Below are positions 1 through 6,833 of a stretch of 29,985 bases of DNA, one piece after another (the stretch's first letter is position 1; every line of letters starts with the position of its first letter). The notes under the pieces were generated by a model that saw nothing but the letters and a program-made list of their open reading frames with translations, searched no databases and was not told where the DNA came from. This DNA is from Solobacterium sp. Lineage in GTDB: Bacteria; Bacillota_I; Bacilli_A; Erysipelotrichales; Erysipelotrichaceae. The translations under genes and the position numbers were made by a program. The stretch lies in NCBI GenBank assembly GCA_017543025.1, contig JAFYGX010000165.1:1-29985 (forward strand), in the 5' to 3' direction.

Positions 1-70
1 GATGCTTGCCAAAGCTTCGTGTATCCCTTAATGGTTATAGAGTTTGCAGCTCACTCAGCCAGTCCTGACG

Positions 71-259
71 TCACAGCACGAGGCTGTGCTCCTGGCTTAT
101 GCTTAGCGTCGCCTCCCTCGGTGCAGAGGACTGTGGCCGCACCGCCGGTTTGCTCGCTTCCGGTGCAGTTTCTTCCGGTTTGTTTTCCACAGGAGGTTTG
201 TAGCCTCCGCATCCGATAAGAAGCACAACCAGAGTAAGTGCGGTGAGAATCAACTTCAT
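71..259 (-). CDS. Small lipoprotein of unknown function
   Basis: A 62-residue protein with a lipoprotein signal: Met-Lys start, a hydrophobic stretch, then the lipobox LIGC with the lipidated Cys at about residue 17. The rest is a short Pro/Glu/Ala-rich tail with no recognisable domain, so it is probably a lipid-anchored extracytoplasmic peptide. I chose the ATG at 259 because GGAGG lies 8 bases upstream and the signal peptide begins exactly there; the open frame further upstream looks non-coding. It could be the remnant of a longer lipoprotein, since the mature part is only about 45 residues, but no clear continuation is visible in the other frames. Divergent from the redox operon that starts at 707. 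Confidence 0.6.
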   Translation of the reverse strand: MKLILTALTLVVLLIGCGGYKPPVENKPEETAPEASKPAVRPQSSAPREATLSISQEHSLVL

Positions 260-625
260 TCTTTCGTTCCTCCGTTTCTTTTCTTTCATGTTTCGCACTA
301 ATGGCAATACATTTTCCGCAGACATCAACAGAATTCCTATCCTGTGCATAGCGGGCAAGCGTCCTCCGCCCCTGTCTTGGAAACGTTTCAGCCCGCATGG
401 TTTGCGCGCATTCCGCATTACGTCATTTTTTTCAAGAAATTCAGCTGGCGCGATACAAAGCGTAAGATTTCATCGAATTGTGCAGCGGAAACGCACAGGT
501 TTCCATCTGCCCTGGGGCAGTGCTTCTGATTTTCTGTACGTCTCCGCCATCTTCGCCCGCAGTGCATACGATCAGCAGAGCGGATTCTTTCCCGCAGAAA
601 CTCTTCTTACACATTCACAAGCGTG

Positions 626-638
626 TATAATTTTGACA
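626..638 (+). promoter_or_regulatory. Candidate promoter elements for the redox operon
   Basis: A consensus -10 box, TATAAT, lies at 626-631 with TG directly before it, but no good -35 sits 16-18 bases upstream. A consensus -35, TTGACA, lies at 633-638 with only a weak TATGTT at 654-659 (spacer 15) after it. The first would place the start near 638 and the inverted repeat in the 5' leader; the second would place the repeat over the -10 region. Confidence 0.35.
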
Positions 639-653
639 AATGAATCTGCGTTT

Positions 654-682
654 TATGTTTCTGTCACTCTGACAGAAACATA
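654..682. repeat. Perfect 13-bp inverted repeat upstream of redox operon
   Basis: TATGTTTCTGTCA, loop CTC, then TGACAGAAACATA: perfect 13-base arms with a 3-base loop, ending 24 bases before the ATG of the CXXC protein and just before its AAAGGG ribosome binding site. It could be a dimeric repressor or activator operator, or a leader hairpin. There is no T-run, so it is not a terminator for upstream transcription. Confidence 0.75.
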
Positions 683-706
683 TGCAGAAGAAAGGGATAT
701 TGGTTT

Positions 707-1465
707 ATGAAGGGAAACAGATGGATTCTGATAGTCCAGGCCCTGATCTGTGTCGCGCTGTGCGGTCTGATGTCCTTTGCGGCAATATCGATCTACACCC
801 GCGGATTGAATGCGCGGGCTGCAAGCGATGTGCTTGCATGGATCTACACTCCGGAAGCCGTACAGGCCTGGGTTCCGTATGTTCTGCCGCTTGTTCTGCT
901 TTCCCTTGCGGTGAGCGTTTACGCATCCGTAAAGGGAATCCGTGATGAGGACGCAGACAAGCCTGTAATGGATCAGGAAAACCTCCGTGATCTTTCCGTG
1001 CTTCGCAAGGAGGTTACGGATGAGATGCAGAAGGAAGAACAGAAACAGCGAATCATCACGATTGCCGGCTGGACTGCATTCGCACTACTGCTGGTGCCGG
1101 TACTGCTGTATTTCACAAGACCCGGAAACTTTCCGCAGACAGATCTCGAAGGCATGTTCTACGCCATGGCGTCCAACTGCCTGCCCTGGATGTCTCTTGC
1201 GATCGCTTCTCTCGCCGTCAGCTTCATTCTGAAGGATCAGAGCCTGAAGAAGGAAATCGAGCTGAGCCGTCAGGCACCTGCACATGAAGGAGAGCCGAAG
1301 CAGATCAGGAGCCCGGAACTCAAACCGCAGACCCTAACAATCGCAAGAACCGCGCTGGTTGTTCTCGCAGTCGTATTTATCATTATGGGCATTGCCAACG
1401 GCGGCGCCCGTGATGTTCTCATTAAGGCAGTGAATATCTGCACGGAGTGTGTCGGCCTTGGATAA
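707..1465 (+). CDS. CD1871A-type CXXC membrane protein
   Basis: A 252-residue integral membrane protein with about five hydrophobic helices (near residues 6-27, 56-75, 116-136, 155-173 and 212-230). The C-terminus ends with ICTECVGLG, a CXXC (Cys245, Cys248) two residues after a final amphipathic stretch. The segment from about residue 209 to the end matches the short CD1871A family of CXXC proteins, which in Clostridia sit beside 4Fe-4S proteins; here it is fused behind a longer four-helix part. The next gene begins within a few bases, so they are surely co-transcribed. Inferred role: membrane dithiol that passes electrons or disulfides with the polyferredoxin-thioredoxin partner. The start is supported by AAAGGG about 10 bases upstream. 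The function of the four-helix N-terminal part is unknown. Confidence 0.75.
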   Translation: MKGNRWILIVQALICVALCGLMSFAAISIYTRGLNARAASDVLAWIYTPEAVQAWVPYVLPLVLLSLAVSVYASVKGIRDEDADKPVMDQENLRDLSVLRKEVTDEMQKEEQKQRIITIAGWTAFALLLVPVLLYFTRPGNFPQTDLEGMFYAMASNCLPWMSLAIASLAVSFILKDQSLKKEIELSRQAPAHEGEPKQIRSPELKPQTLTIARTALVVLAVVFIIMGIANGGARDVLIKAVNICTECVGLG

Positions 1466-1472
1466 CAATGTA

Positions 1473-3005
1473 ATGGAAAAGACGTCCTGGTGGGAATCCC
1501 ACCGGCCTTCGAAACGGCGTCTGGTGCAGCTGTACAGCGCACTTCTCTACAACGCGCATGTGCGCGGATTCATCGAAGGCGAGATCTATACGGGAAATGC
1601 GAAATACACGTGCGTTCCCGGTTTCAACTGCTACTCCTGCCCCGGGGCAATCGGGGCCTGCCCGCTGGGTTCTCTGCAGAACGCGCTGGGCTCTCTCGAC
1701 CATACCGCCGGATGGTATATGATGGGCATCCTGCTGCTGTTCGGCATTACGCTTGGCCGCACGATTTGCGGCTGGATCTGTCCGCTCGGCCTGCTGCAGG
1801 AACTGCTGCATAAAATACCGACGCCCAAGCTCCGCAAGAACAGTATCACACGGGCGCTGATCTATCTGAAGTATGTCATTCTTCTGGTGTTTGCGGTCGG
1901 TCTTCCGTTATGGTACGGTCTGAAATACGACATTCCCCTTCCCGGCTTCTGCAAATACATCTGCCCGGCCGGTACCTTCGAAGGCGCAATCAGCCTGCTG
2001 TCTGCCCCCAGCAACAGAGGCCTCTTCGGACAGCTTGGCATTCTCTTTACCAGAAAGTTCATCGTCCTTTTGGTTATCAGTCTTGCCTGCGTCTTCTGCT
2101 ACCGCAGCTTCTGCCGGTTTATCTGCCCGCTCGGCGCGATCTACAGCCTGTTCAACCGGTTCTGTATTGTCGGCGTCCGGGTTGATGAATCAAAATGCAC
2201 GCATTGCGGCATGTGTACTGCCCGCTGCGGCATGGATGTGCGCCATGTCGGCGATCACGAATGCATTCACTGCGCCCGCTGCATGGACACCTGCGCAGCA
2301 AAGGCAATCTCCATGAAAGCCGGAAAAATCTCGCTTCTTTCGCCTGAAACCAATCAGCCGGAAGTCAGAGAAACACAGAAGAAACGTGAAAAAACAGCCT
2401 GGACAGCAGCGATCATTGTACTTGTACTCGCACTGATCTGGTTCAATGTGCTGGATCCTTCGCTTAAGAAATCTGTAACCACAGCAGTAAAGGAACCGGA
2501 ACCTGCTGCAGTGCAGACAGAAGATCCGGGAAGTGAACCCGCAGCTGACTGGCACAGCGATGCGCCGATCGGCTATGAAGTCGGAAATCAGCTTGGCGAC
2601 TTCACCATTACCTGCCTGGATGGAAGCGAATTCCATCTGGCAGAAGAACGCGGGAAGATCACCTTCATCAACCTCTGGGCAACCTACTGCACCCCTTGTG
2701 TAATGGAACTTCCTTATTTCAGTGAATTTGCAGAGAAACATGCGGATGATGTTTCTGTGATTGCAGTGCATAATTCCCTTGCGTCCACCGATGTGGATGA
2801 CTTCCTTTCCGACAAGAAGTTCTCGTTCCGGATTGCGGTCGATCCCGATGACAATACCGTCTGGAACATTGTCAACGGATCTACTACCATTCCTCAGACG
2901 ATCGTACTTAACCGCAAGGGTGAAGTGATATACAACGAGCGCCGTTCTGTAACCCCGGAAATGCTGGAAGCCCTGTACAGCCAGGCCTGCAGTTCCACCG
3001 AGTAA
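1473..3005 (+). CDS. Polyferredoxin (NapH-like) fused to TlpA-type thioredoxin
   Basis: A 510-residue membrane protein with two parts, numbered from the ATG at 1473. Residues about 1-285 are a NapH/CcoG-like 4Fe-4S membrane protein: a Cys-rich entry (Cys47, 53, 56, 63), three C-x3-CP motifs (Cys99/103, 160/164, 214/218) and two ferredoxin motifs (Cys242/245/248/252 and 264/267/270/274), with hydrophobic helices between them. A further helix at about 310-325 leads to an acidic linker and a TlpA/ResA-like redoxin domain (about 370-505) with the active site CTPC (406-409) inside LWATYCTPC and a cis-proline (IP, 473-474). The fusion implies electrons pass from cytoplasmic Fe-S clusters through the membrane to an external thioredoxin. 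The start is uncertain: GTG 1449 overlaps the previous gene without a well-spaced Shine-Dalgarno, and TTG 1458 has GGAG 10 bases upstream. Confidence 0.88.
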   Translation: MEKTSWWESHRPSKRRLVQLYSALLYNAHVRGFIEGEIYTGNAKYTCVPGFNCYSCPGAIGACPLGSLQNALGSLDHTAGWYMMGILLLFGITLGRTICGWICPLGLLQELLHKIPTPKLRKNSITRALIYLKYVILLVFAVGLPLWYGLKYDIPLPGFCKYICPAGTFEGAISLLSAPSNRGLFGQLGILFTRKFIVLLVISLACVFCYRSFCRFICPLGAIYSLFNRFCIVGVRVDESKCTHCGMCTARCGMDVRHVGDHECIHCARCMDTCAAKAISMKAGKISLLSPETNQPEVRETQKKREKTAWTAAIIVLVLALIWFNVLDPSLKKSVTTAVKEPEPAAVQTEDPGSEPAADWHSDAPIGYEVGNQLGDFTITCLDGSEFHLAEERGKITFINLWATYCTPCVMELPYFSEFAEKHADDVSVIAVHNSLASTDVDDFLSDKKFSFRIAVDPDDNTVWNIVNGSTTIPQTIVLNRKGEVIYNERRSVTPEMLEALYSQACSSTE

Positions 3006-3077
3006 AAGAACCGCACGCAGAGAAGGAAGACTGTGTATTACTGTGCTGAACACAGAACAGACAGAAATCGATGCCTG

Positions 3078-3108
3078 ACAGACGGGAAAACAGCCCGTCT
3101 GTTTTTTC
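3078..3108 (+). terminator. Rho-independent terminator of redox operon
   Basis: Perfect 9-bp stem ACAGACGGG / CCCGTCTGT with a 7-base loop followed by a T-run at 3102-3107, about 75 bases after the stop of the thioredoxin fusion. Confidence 0.9.
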
Positions 3109-3231
3109 GATGCCCAGGCACAGCGCTCCCTCCTTCACCGGATTGTCAGAAGCCGCAAAAAAACTGCCTCTGCAGTTTCAGTTCCGGCAGAAACAGTTAT
3201 GCAGGACTCTGTTTTTGAGAAGAAAGTCAAC

Positions 3232-3546
3232 TCAGGCAGGAATTTTCTCTTTTGCCCGGTAAACCTGCTTTGCAAGATCCAGCATGATCTTTGGTTCTTC
3301 CGCAAGCTTATGCAGTTCCAGCTCCAGTGCCTTGGTCGCAAGGGCTGCCGCAGCACCAGCGACTTCCTTCTTATGATGCTTCACATAATAATAGACACCG
3401 GCTCCGACTGCCGCCGTGATTCCCACAGCCACAACCGTACCGACCGCTTTCTTTGTGAATTCCTTCTTTGCGCAGTTTTTGCAGAGTTTTCCAAAATGAT
3501 GCGGCGGAAGCTTTTCTCCGCATACAGGGCAGTAATTGTACTTCAT
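3232..3546 (-). CDS. Small zinc-ribbon membrane protein
   Basis: A 104-residue protein. The N-terminus has two CXXC knuckles (CPVC near residues 6-9 and CKNC near 23-26) separated by a short basic stretch, typical of a zinc ribbon. One transmembrane helix rich in Val/Ala/Gly follows (about residues 34-58), then a charged amphipathic tail. The start is ATG 3546 with AAGGAG 11 bases upstream; the longer frame upstream begins without a good site. The zinc ribbon probably lies on the cytoplasmic side. No family is recognised. It diverges from another small single-helix protein at 3851. Confidence 0.7.
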   Translation of the reverse strand: MKYNYCPVCGEKLPPHHFGKLCKNCAKKEFTKKAVGTVVAVGITAAVGAGVYYYVKHHKKEVAGAAAALATKALELELHKLAEEPKIMLDLAKQVYRAKEKIPA

Positions 3547-3850
3547 TTTCAGCAACACTCCTTTTCTTCTGTGATCTCTTTTCTTCATTCTACGGGAAAT
3601 CATCAGAAACCGCCATATCCCATCCGGGGGATTTCAGTATCCTCCCGTTCTGTTAACGGAAGGAGCGCAGAAACTGTGCAGCAGGAGGAAATACAGAATG
3701 CAGAAGCAATGCGTTGACAGCGTTATACAGGCTCCGGCAATTCGCTATACCGCATGCATGCAAAAAAGATTGTGACCGAATCTCAAAAAATGTGACTACA
3801 ATAAAATGGAACACCGGATATTACATACAGCCGGCGAATAGGAGGGTATG

Positions 3851-4153
3851 ATGAAATTACTGAAAGCTGCAGCTATGCTTGCGGTCTGTGCAGCGGCCGC
3901 ATATGTACTTCCGAAAATCCTGACGAACGCCATGGATCAGGCAACCGACGCAGCGGAAGACGCACTGGCAAATGCGAAAAAGCAGGAAGCCTTACTGGAA
4001 GATGTCAAAAAAGAAGAAGCTGCTCTCGACGAAGCATTAGCGAAGAGTACCAAAACTGCAAACGGAGAAAACGAAGAAATCTCCGCTCCGGAAGACAGCG
4101 CAGAGAACTCCAGACTGGAAGATGAACCTGTTTCAGATTCCGAAACAAAGTAA
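3851..4153 (+). CDS. Small membrane-anchored acidic coiled-coil protein
   Basis: A 100-residue protein with an N-terminal hydrophobic helix rich in Ala (about residues 5-20), then a long Ala/Glu/Lys helical segment likely to form a coiled coil, and a disordered acidic Ser/Glu tail. The first of two adjacent ATGs (3848) is only a base from the GGAGGG, so the second (3851) is the better start. No Cys and no enzymatic motif are visible. It is closed by its own terminator and is apparently monocistronic. It could be an exported peptide or a single-pass scaffold; function unknown. Confidence 0.65.
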   Translation: MKLLKAAAMLAVCAAAAYVLPKILTNAMDQATDAAEDALANAKKQEALLEDVKKEEAALDEALAKSTKTANGENEEISAPEDSAENSRLEDEPVSDSETK

Positions 4154-4165
4154 TCAGCACACACT

Positions 4166-4222
4166 GGCCTGTCACACTTCGTAGATCGTTTCGAGATCTC
4201 CGGGGCGACAGGTCTTTTTTTC
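4166..4222 (+). terminator. Rho-independent terminator
   Basis: Stem GGCCTGTC / GACAGGTC (one G-T pair) enclosing a smaller AGATC / GATCT hairpin, followed by eight T at 4215-4222. It lies 13 bases after the stop of the coiled-coil protein. Confidence 0.85.
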
Positions 4223-4289
4223 ATAACCGGAAAAAACAGGGACAGTTCATCCTCTTGCCCCTATGTATTCCGTTTCCTCCTTCTTCAGA

Positions 4290-4435
4290 TCAGTTTTCCA
4301 CAAGCGGGTCCACCACCCCGAGGTCATCCATGCGAAGGTTCGAAGCATCCACTTTCTCCGCGTCCTTCTGGTCTGCATTCACGGATGCAAGTTCTCCGTT
4401 CAGCTGTTTCCGGATGCTTTCTGTCTTCTGTCTGC
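4290..4435 (-). pseudogene. Orphan C-terminal fragment of a CotH-family protein (copy A)
   Basis: On the minus strand this encodes only the last ~48 residues of a CotH-like protein, including the segments ESIRKQLNGELA and DASNLRMDDLGV, then a TGA stop. It is closely similar, base for base, to 5324-5470, the tail of the second CotH remnant. There is no start and no upstream kinase sequence: similarity stops abruptly near 4435, and the macro-domain gene begins to be read 90 bases on. It is a dead remnant of a former tandem CotH paralog or of a segmental duplication. Confidence 0.8.
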
Positions 4436-4526
4436 AGCGCCTGGCATCTCATGGATTTTTCAAAACGTTTTATCTTCACCAGTAACGATTATCACGATCA
4501 TAGACATACAGTTCATCTGCAGCATA

Positions 4527-5252
4527 TCATTCTGAATCTTTGTTTGCATTTAACACTTTCTTTACAATATTGATTCCCAACTCGATCAGTTTTTCCTGGT
4601 TCTTTTCGTCTTTGAGATAATCAAGTCCTTTCTGCAGCTGGTTTTCCAGAAACATTTCTGCAATTTCCTTCCCTTCTGCAGCAAGTTTTTTCATTTTTGC
4701 TTTATGGGCAAATTTCTGTTCTTCTTTACGAATACCTTCAGGTATTACATTCACATTGTATCCAAGTGATTCTACGATTGAGGCGATACGATTCCCGTAA
4801 ATCACTAGTATTACTTTCGCTACAGAAACTCCCTGAAATGAATTGATGCTTTCCTTTGCGATTCGGAATGCCAGTTCCAGATCATAGCCATTGTTGCCGG
4901 AGGCAAGCAATGGAAATGCAATGGAACTGCACCCCATCACATCTGCCACATTCAAAGCGGAAAGGTAGGCGGAACTCAGAAGATCATACTCATTGTGCTT
5001 TCCGTCAATCCATATCGGAACGACTGCATGGATGATATATTTCGCATTCAGATCATAAGCAAGTGTCGGAACAGCTGAGCCAACCGCAATCTTCCCGAAT
5101 TCACTGCATGCTTTGGCAAGCTGCTTCCTGCCTGCGGCTTCAAAGATAGCAGCGGAAGCACCGCTTCCTTCCCGCAGCATCGGATTGGCTGGCAACACCA
5201 CAGCATCTGCCGCCACATTCACAATATTGGTTTTAACAATTACAAATTCCAT
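4527..5252 (-). CDS. Divergent macro-domain protein with helical C-terminal extension
   Basis: A 241-residue protein. Residues about 1-165 are a macro domain (ADP-ribose-binding fold): N-terminal VIVKTNIVNVAADAVVLPAN corresponds to the GDIT...VNAAN region, followed by a GSGASAAIFEAAG loop, a YIIHAVVP strand and FPLLASGNNGYDLELAF, the equivalent of the second ligand loop. The canonical Asn-Ala-Ala-Asn is LPAN here, so hydrolase activity is uncertain and a binding role is possible. Residues about 175-241 form a charged helical tail rich in Lys/Glu. The start has GAGG/GGGG a few bases upstream. The gene sits between two copies of a CotH tail, which suggests insertion or rearrangement. Its low identity to the macro gene at 11623 argues against a recent local copy. 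Confidence 0.85.
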   Translation of the reverse strand: MEFVIVKTNIVNVAADAVVLPANPMLREGSGASAAIFEAAGRKQLAKACSEFGKIAVGSAVPTLAYDLNAKYIIHAVVPIWIDGKHNEYDLLSSAYLSALNVADVMGCSSIAFPLLASGNNGYDLELAFRIAKESINSFQGVSVAKVILVIYGNRIASIVESLGYNVNVIPEGIRKEEQKFAHKAKMKKLAAEGKEIAEMFLENQLQKGLDYLKDEKNQEKLIELGINIVKKVLNANKDSE

Positions 5253-5323
5253 TTCCCCTCACCTCGATCATTGTTATCCTTTTATCTTGAAGCAGATTTG
5301 GTCTTTCTTTCGTTCATTACAGA

Positions 5324-5803
5324 TCAGTTGTTGGCAAGCGGATCCCCCACCCCGAGGTCATCCATGCGAAGGTTCGAAGCATCCACCTTCTCCGGGTTCT
5401 TCTGATCTTCATTCACTGTCGCAAGTTCTCCGTTCAGCTGTTTCCGGATGCTTTCTGTCCGCAGCCTGCAGAACTCCTTCAGTGCATCACAACCCTTTTC
5501 TTCTTTCTCAAACTCCCCGGATTCAAAATAACCCGAAAGAAGTTCATCCATCACCTTATGGTATTCTTCCCGGTAGTTCTCATTGTGCGGGATCCATTTC
5601 CACATCGGCCGGTTTTCTTCCGATGCGCCCCGCAGAGGAGAATCGATTCCCTGATTGATCAGATCTGTCGGATCTTTCCGTATTGCCTCCCCTTCTCCTG
5701 GCGCAAAGCATTCGAATGCCGCATTGTAATCCCACGGGATCATGGAGAGTCTGCCGTTATATTCATGTATAACGAGATTGTGCAGCATGATGCCGGTATA
5801 GCT
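5324..5803 (-). pseudogene. 5'-truncated CotH-kinase gene (copy B)
   Basis: Encodes the C-terminal ~160 residues of a CotH-family protein kinase. The SYTG-x-MLHN stretch that precedes the metal-binding motif is present, followed by MIPWDYN (the Asp is in the conserved metal-binding position) and the C-terminal tail. The whole N-terminal lobe is missing: upstream of about 5803 the frame runs into the 3' end of the unrelated gene at 5763-6602, which overlaps it in another frame. An ATG at 5788 would open the residual frame but has no ribosome binding site. CotH kinases phosphorylate spore-coat or surface proteins in Bacillota; this copy should be inactive. Its last ~147 bases are duplicated at 4290-4435. 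Confidence 0.85.
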
Positions 5804-6602
5804 GTGCCGTCTTGCTTTCGATCAAAGAACTGAAAGCTTTAAACTCTTCCGACGCCTCTGCAAAGCGTTCATGTTTCAGATACAGAAACCCGCGCAGTTT
5901 TTCGGGAGCCATCATCCCGGCAGCCAGAGAAACGCACACCATCCATTCGCGGCTTTTCCCGTTTTCCTCTTTGTACGGAACGCCGCATACAAGTGTAACA
6001 TCTTCAAGCCTTGCGAGCAGTTCCTCTCTGCCTCCGGCTTCTTTCAGAATCCGAACAATCCCCTCTTTCAGATCCTCCCGCAGGAGACCATTTCCGACAA
6101 TATCCGGCTTTGCTCTGAGAATCAGGCAGTCTCCGTCATCCTGCGCTTTCCTGTATGCGGAAACCGGCAGACTGCTGAGATCTGATAGCCCTTCGTACAA
6201 ATCCGCAAACGAAGATACCGGTTTAAAGTCAAGCTCCTCAAAGACCGCCGATAACCCCGCATTATCTTCTTTAAGAATCAGCAGCCGGTCTCGATCCTCC
6301 AGGTTACAACGCGCGTCTGTATGAATCCTGCGGAAATAGTCTCCCTCACTGTCCGTATTCACAAAGCACCGGTCATAGCAGTCAAAGACAGCCGCAGCAC
6401 CTTCACACGTTTCGCCGATCATCGAAAGATCAAGGAACACATCCGGAAAATACCGTTCGGGAAGCAACGCTTTCAGATCTTCTGCGAACTGGCATATCTC
6501 TTCTGAAGAAGCACGCGAAAACACGTCGGCTTTCCGCAGACGGTTCAGGATAACATCCATTATTTCCTGCGATGTTACGGGACAAAACGGTACATGTTTC
6601 AT
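5763..6602 (-). CDS. Unrecognised protein, 3' end at a rearrangement junction
   Basis: A 279-residue acidic, mostly soluble protein with no signal peptide or membrane helix and no motif I can name. The C-terminal part has a helix pair with the pattern GFLYLKHERFAEASEEFKAF, reminiscent of one tetratricopeptide-like unit. The last ~20 residues are read from DNA that also encodes the SYTG-x-MLHN segment of the CotH remnant in another frame, so the native C-terminus has probably been replaced by junction sequence. The start is ATG 6602 (or GTG 6605) with AAGGAG 7-10 bases upstream. It lies downstream of the helicase in the same direction with about 230 bases between, so co-transcription is possible but not assured. 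Confidence 0.6.
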   Translation of the reverse strand: MKHVPFCPVTSQEIMDVILNRLRKADVFSRASSEEICQFAEDLKALLPERYFPDVFLDLSMIGETCEGAAAVFDCYDRCFVNTDSEGDYFRRIHTDARCNLEDRDRLLILKEDNAGLSAVFEELDFKPVSSFADLYEGLSDLSSLPVSAYRKAQDDGDCLILRAKPDIVGNGLLREDLKEGIVRILKEAGGREELLARLEDVTLVCGVPYKEENGKSREWMVCVSLAAGMMAPEKLRGFLYLKHERFAEASEEFKAFSSLIESKTAQLYRHHAAQSRYT

Positions 6603-6833
6603 CACACATCTGCTCCTTTCCGTATGTTCGCTATGCGCGCCCTTCATACTTCATTCATGCCGATATGATTGATTTACAGACACAGCATGCAGGATCATAA
6701 ATCCGCTTCATTGCAGATATTTGCAGTACACCTTCGTTCTGTACCAGGATGCTTCTGTGAACTCATGCATCGGAAGCCCTGTTCTTCCTGCTGTAACATC
6801 TGCGGCGCCACTTGTATAAGCTGACCGGAACGA

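Larger units (their letters stand above)
260..706. other. Intergenic region between divergent genes
   Basis: 447 bases without a convincing gene. Open frames on both strands here have no ribosome binding sites and no domain-like composition. The right end carries a TATAAT box at 626-631, a TTGACA at 633-638 and a perfect 13-bp inverted repeat at 654-682, all upstream of the gene at 707. Confidence 0.5.

Noticed and set aside
243..710. A 155-codon open frame (+) upstream of the redox operon.
   Set aside because: No ribosome binding site, low-complexity basic composition, and it runs through the promoter and palindrome of the next gene.
2190..3053. A 287-codon minus-strand frame opposite the polyferredoxin-thioredoxin gene.
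   Set aside because: It is antisense to a gene with full Cys motifs and has no start signals of its own.
4527..5252. Possible toxin-antitoxin pair (DarTG-like) based on the macro domain.
   Set aside because: No ADP-ribosyltransferase gene is adjacent; the neighbours are CotH fragments.
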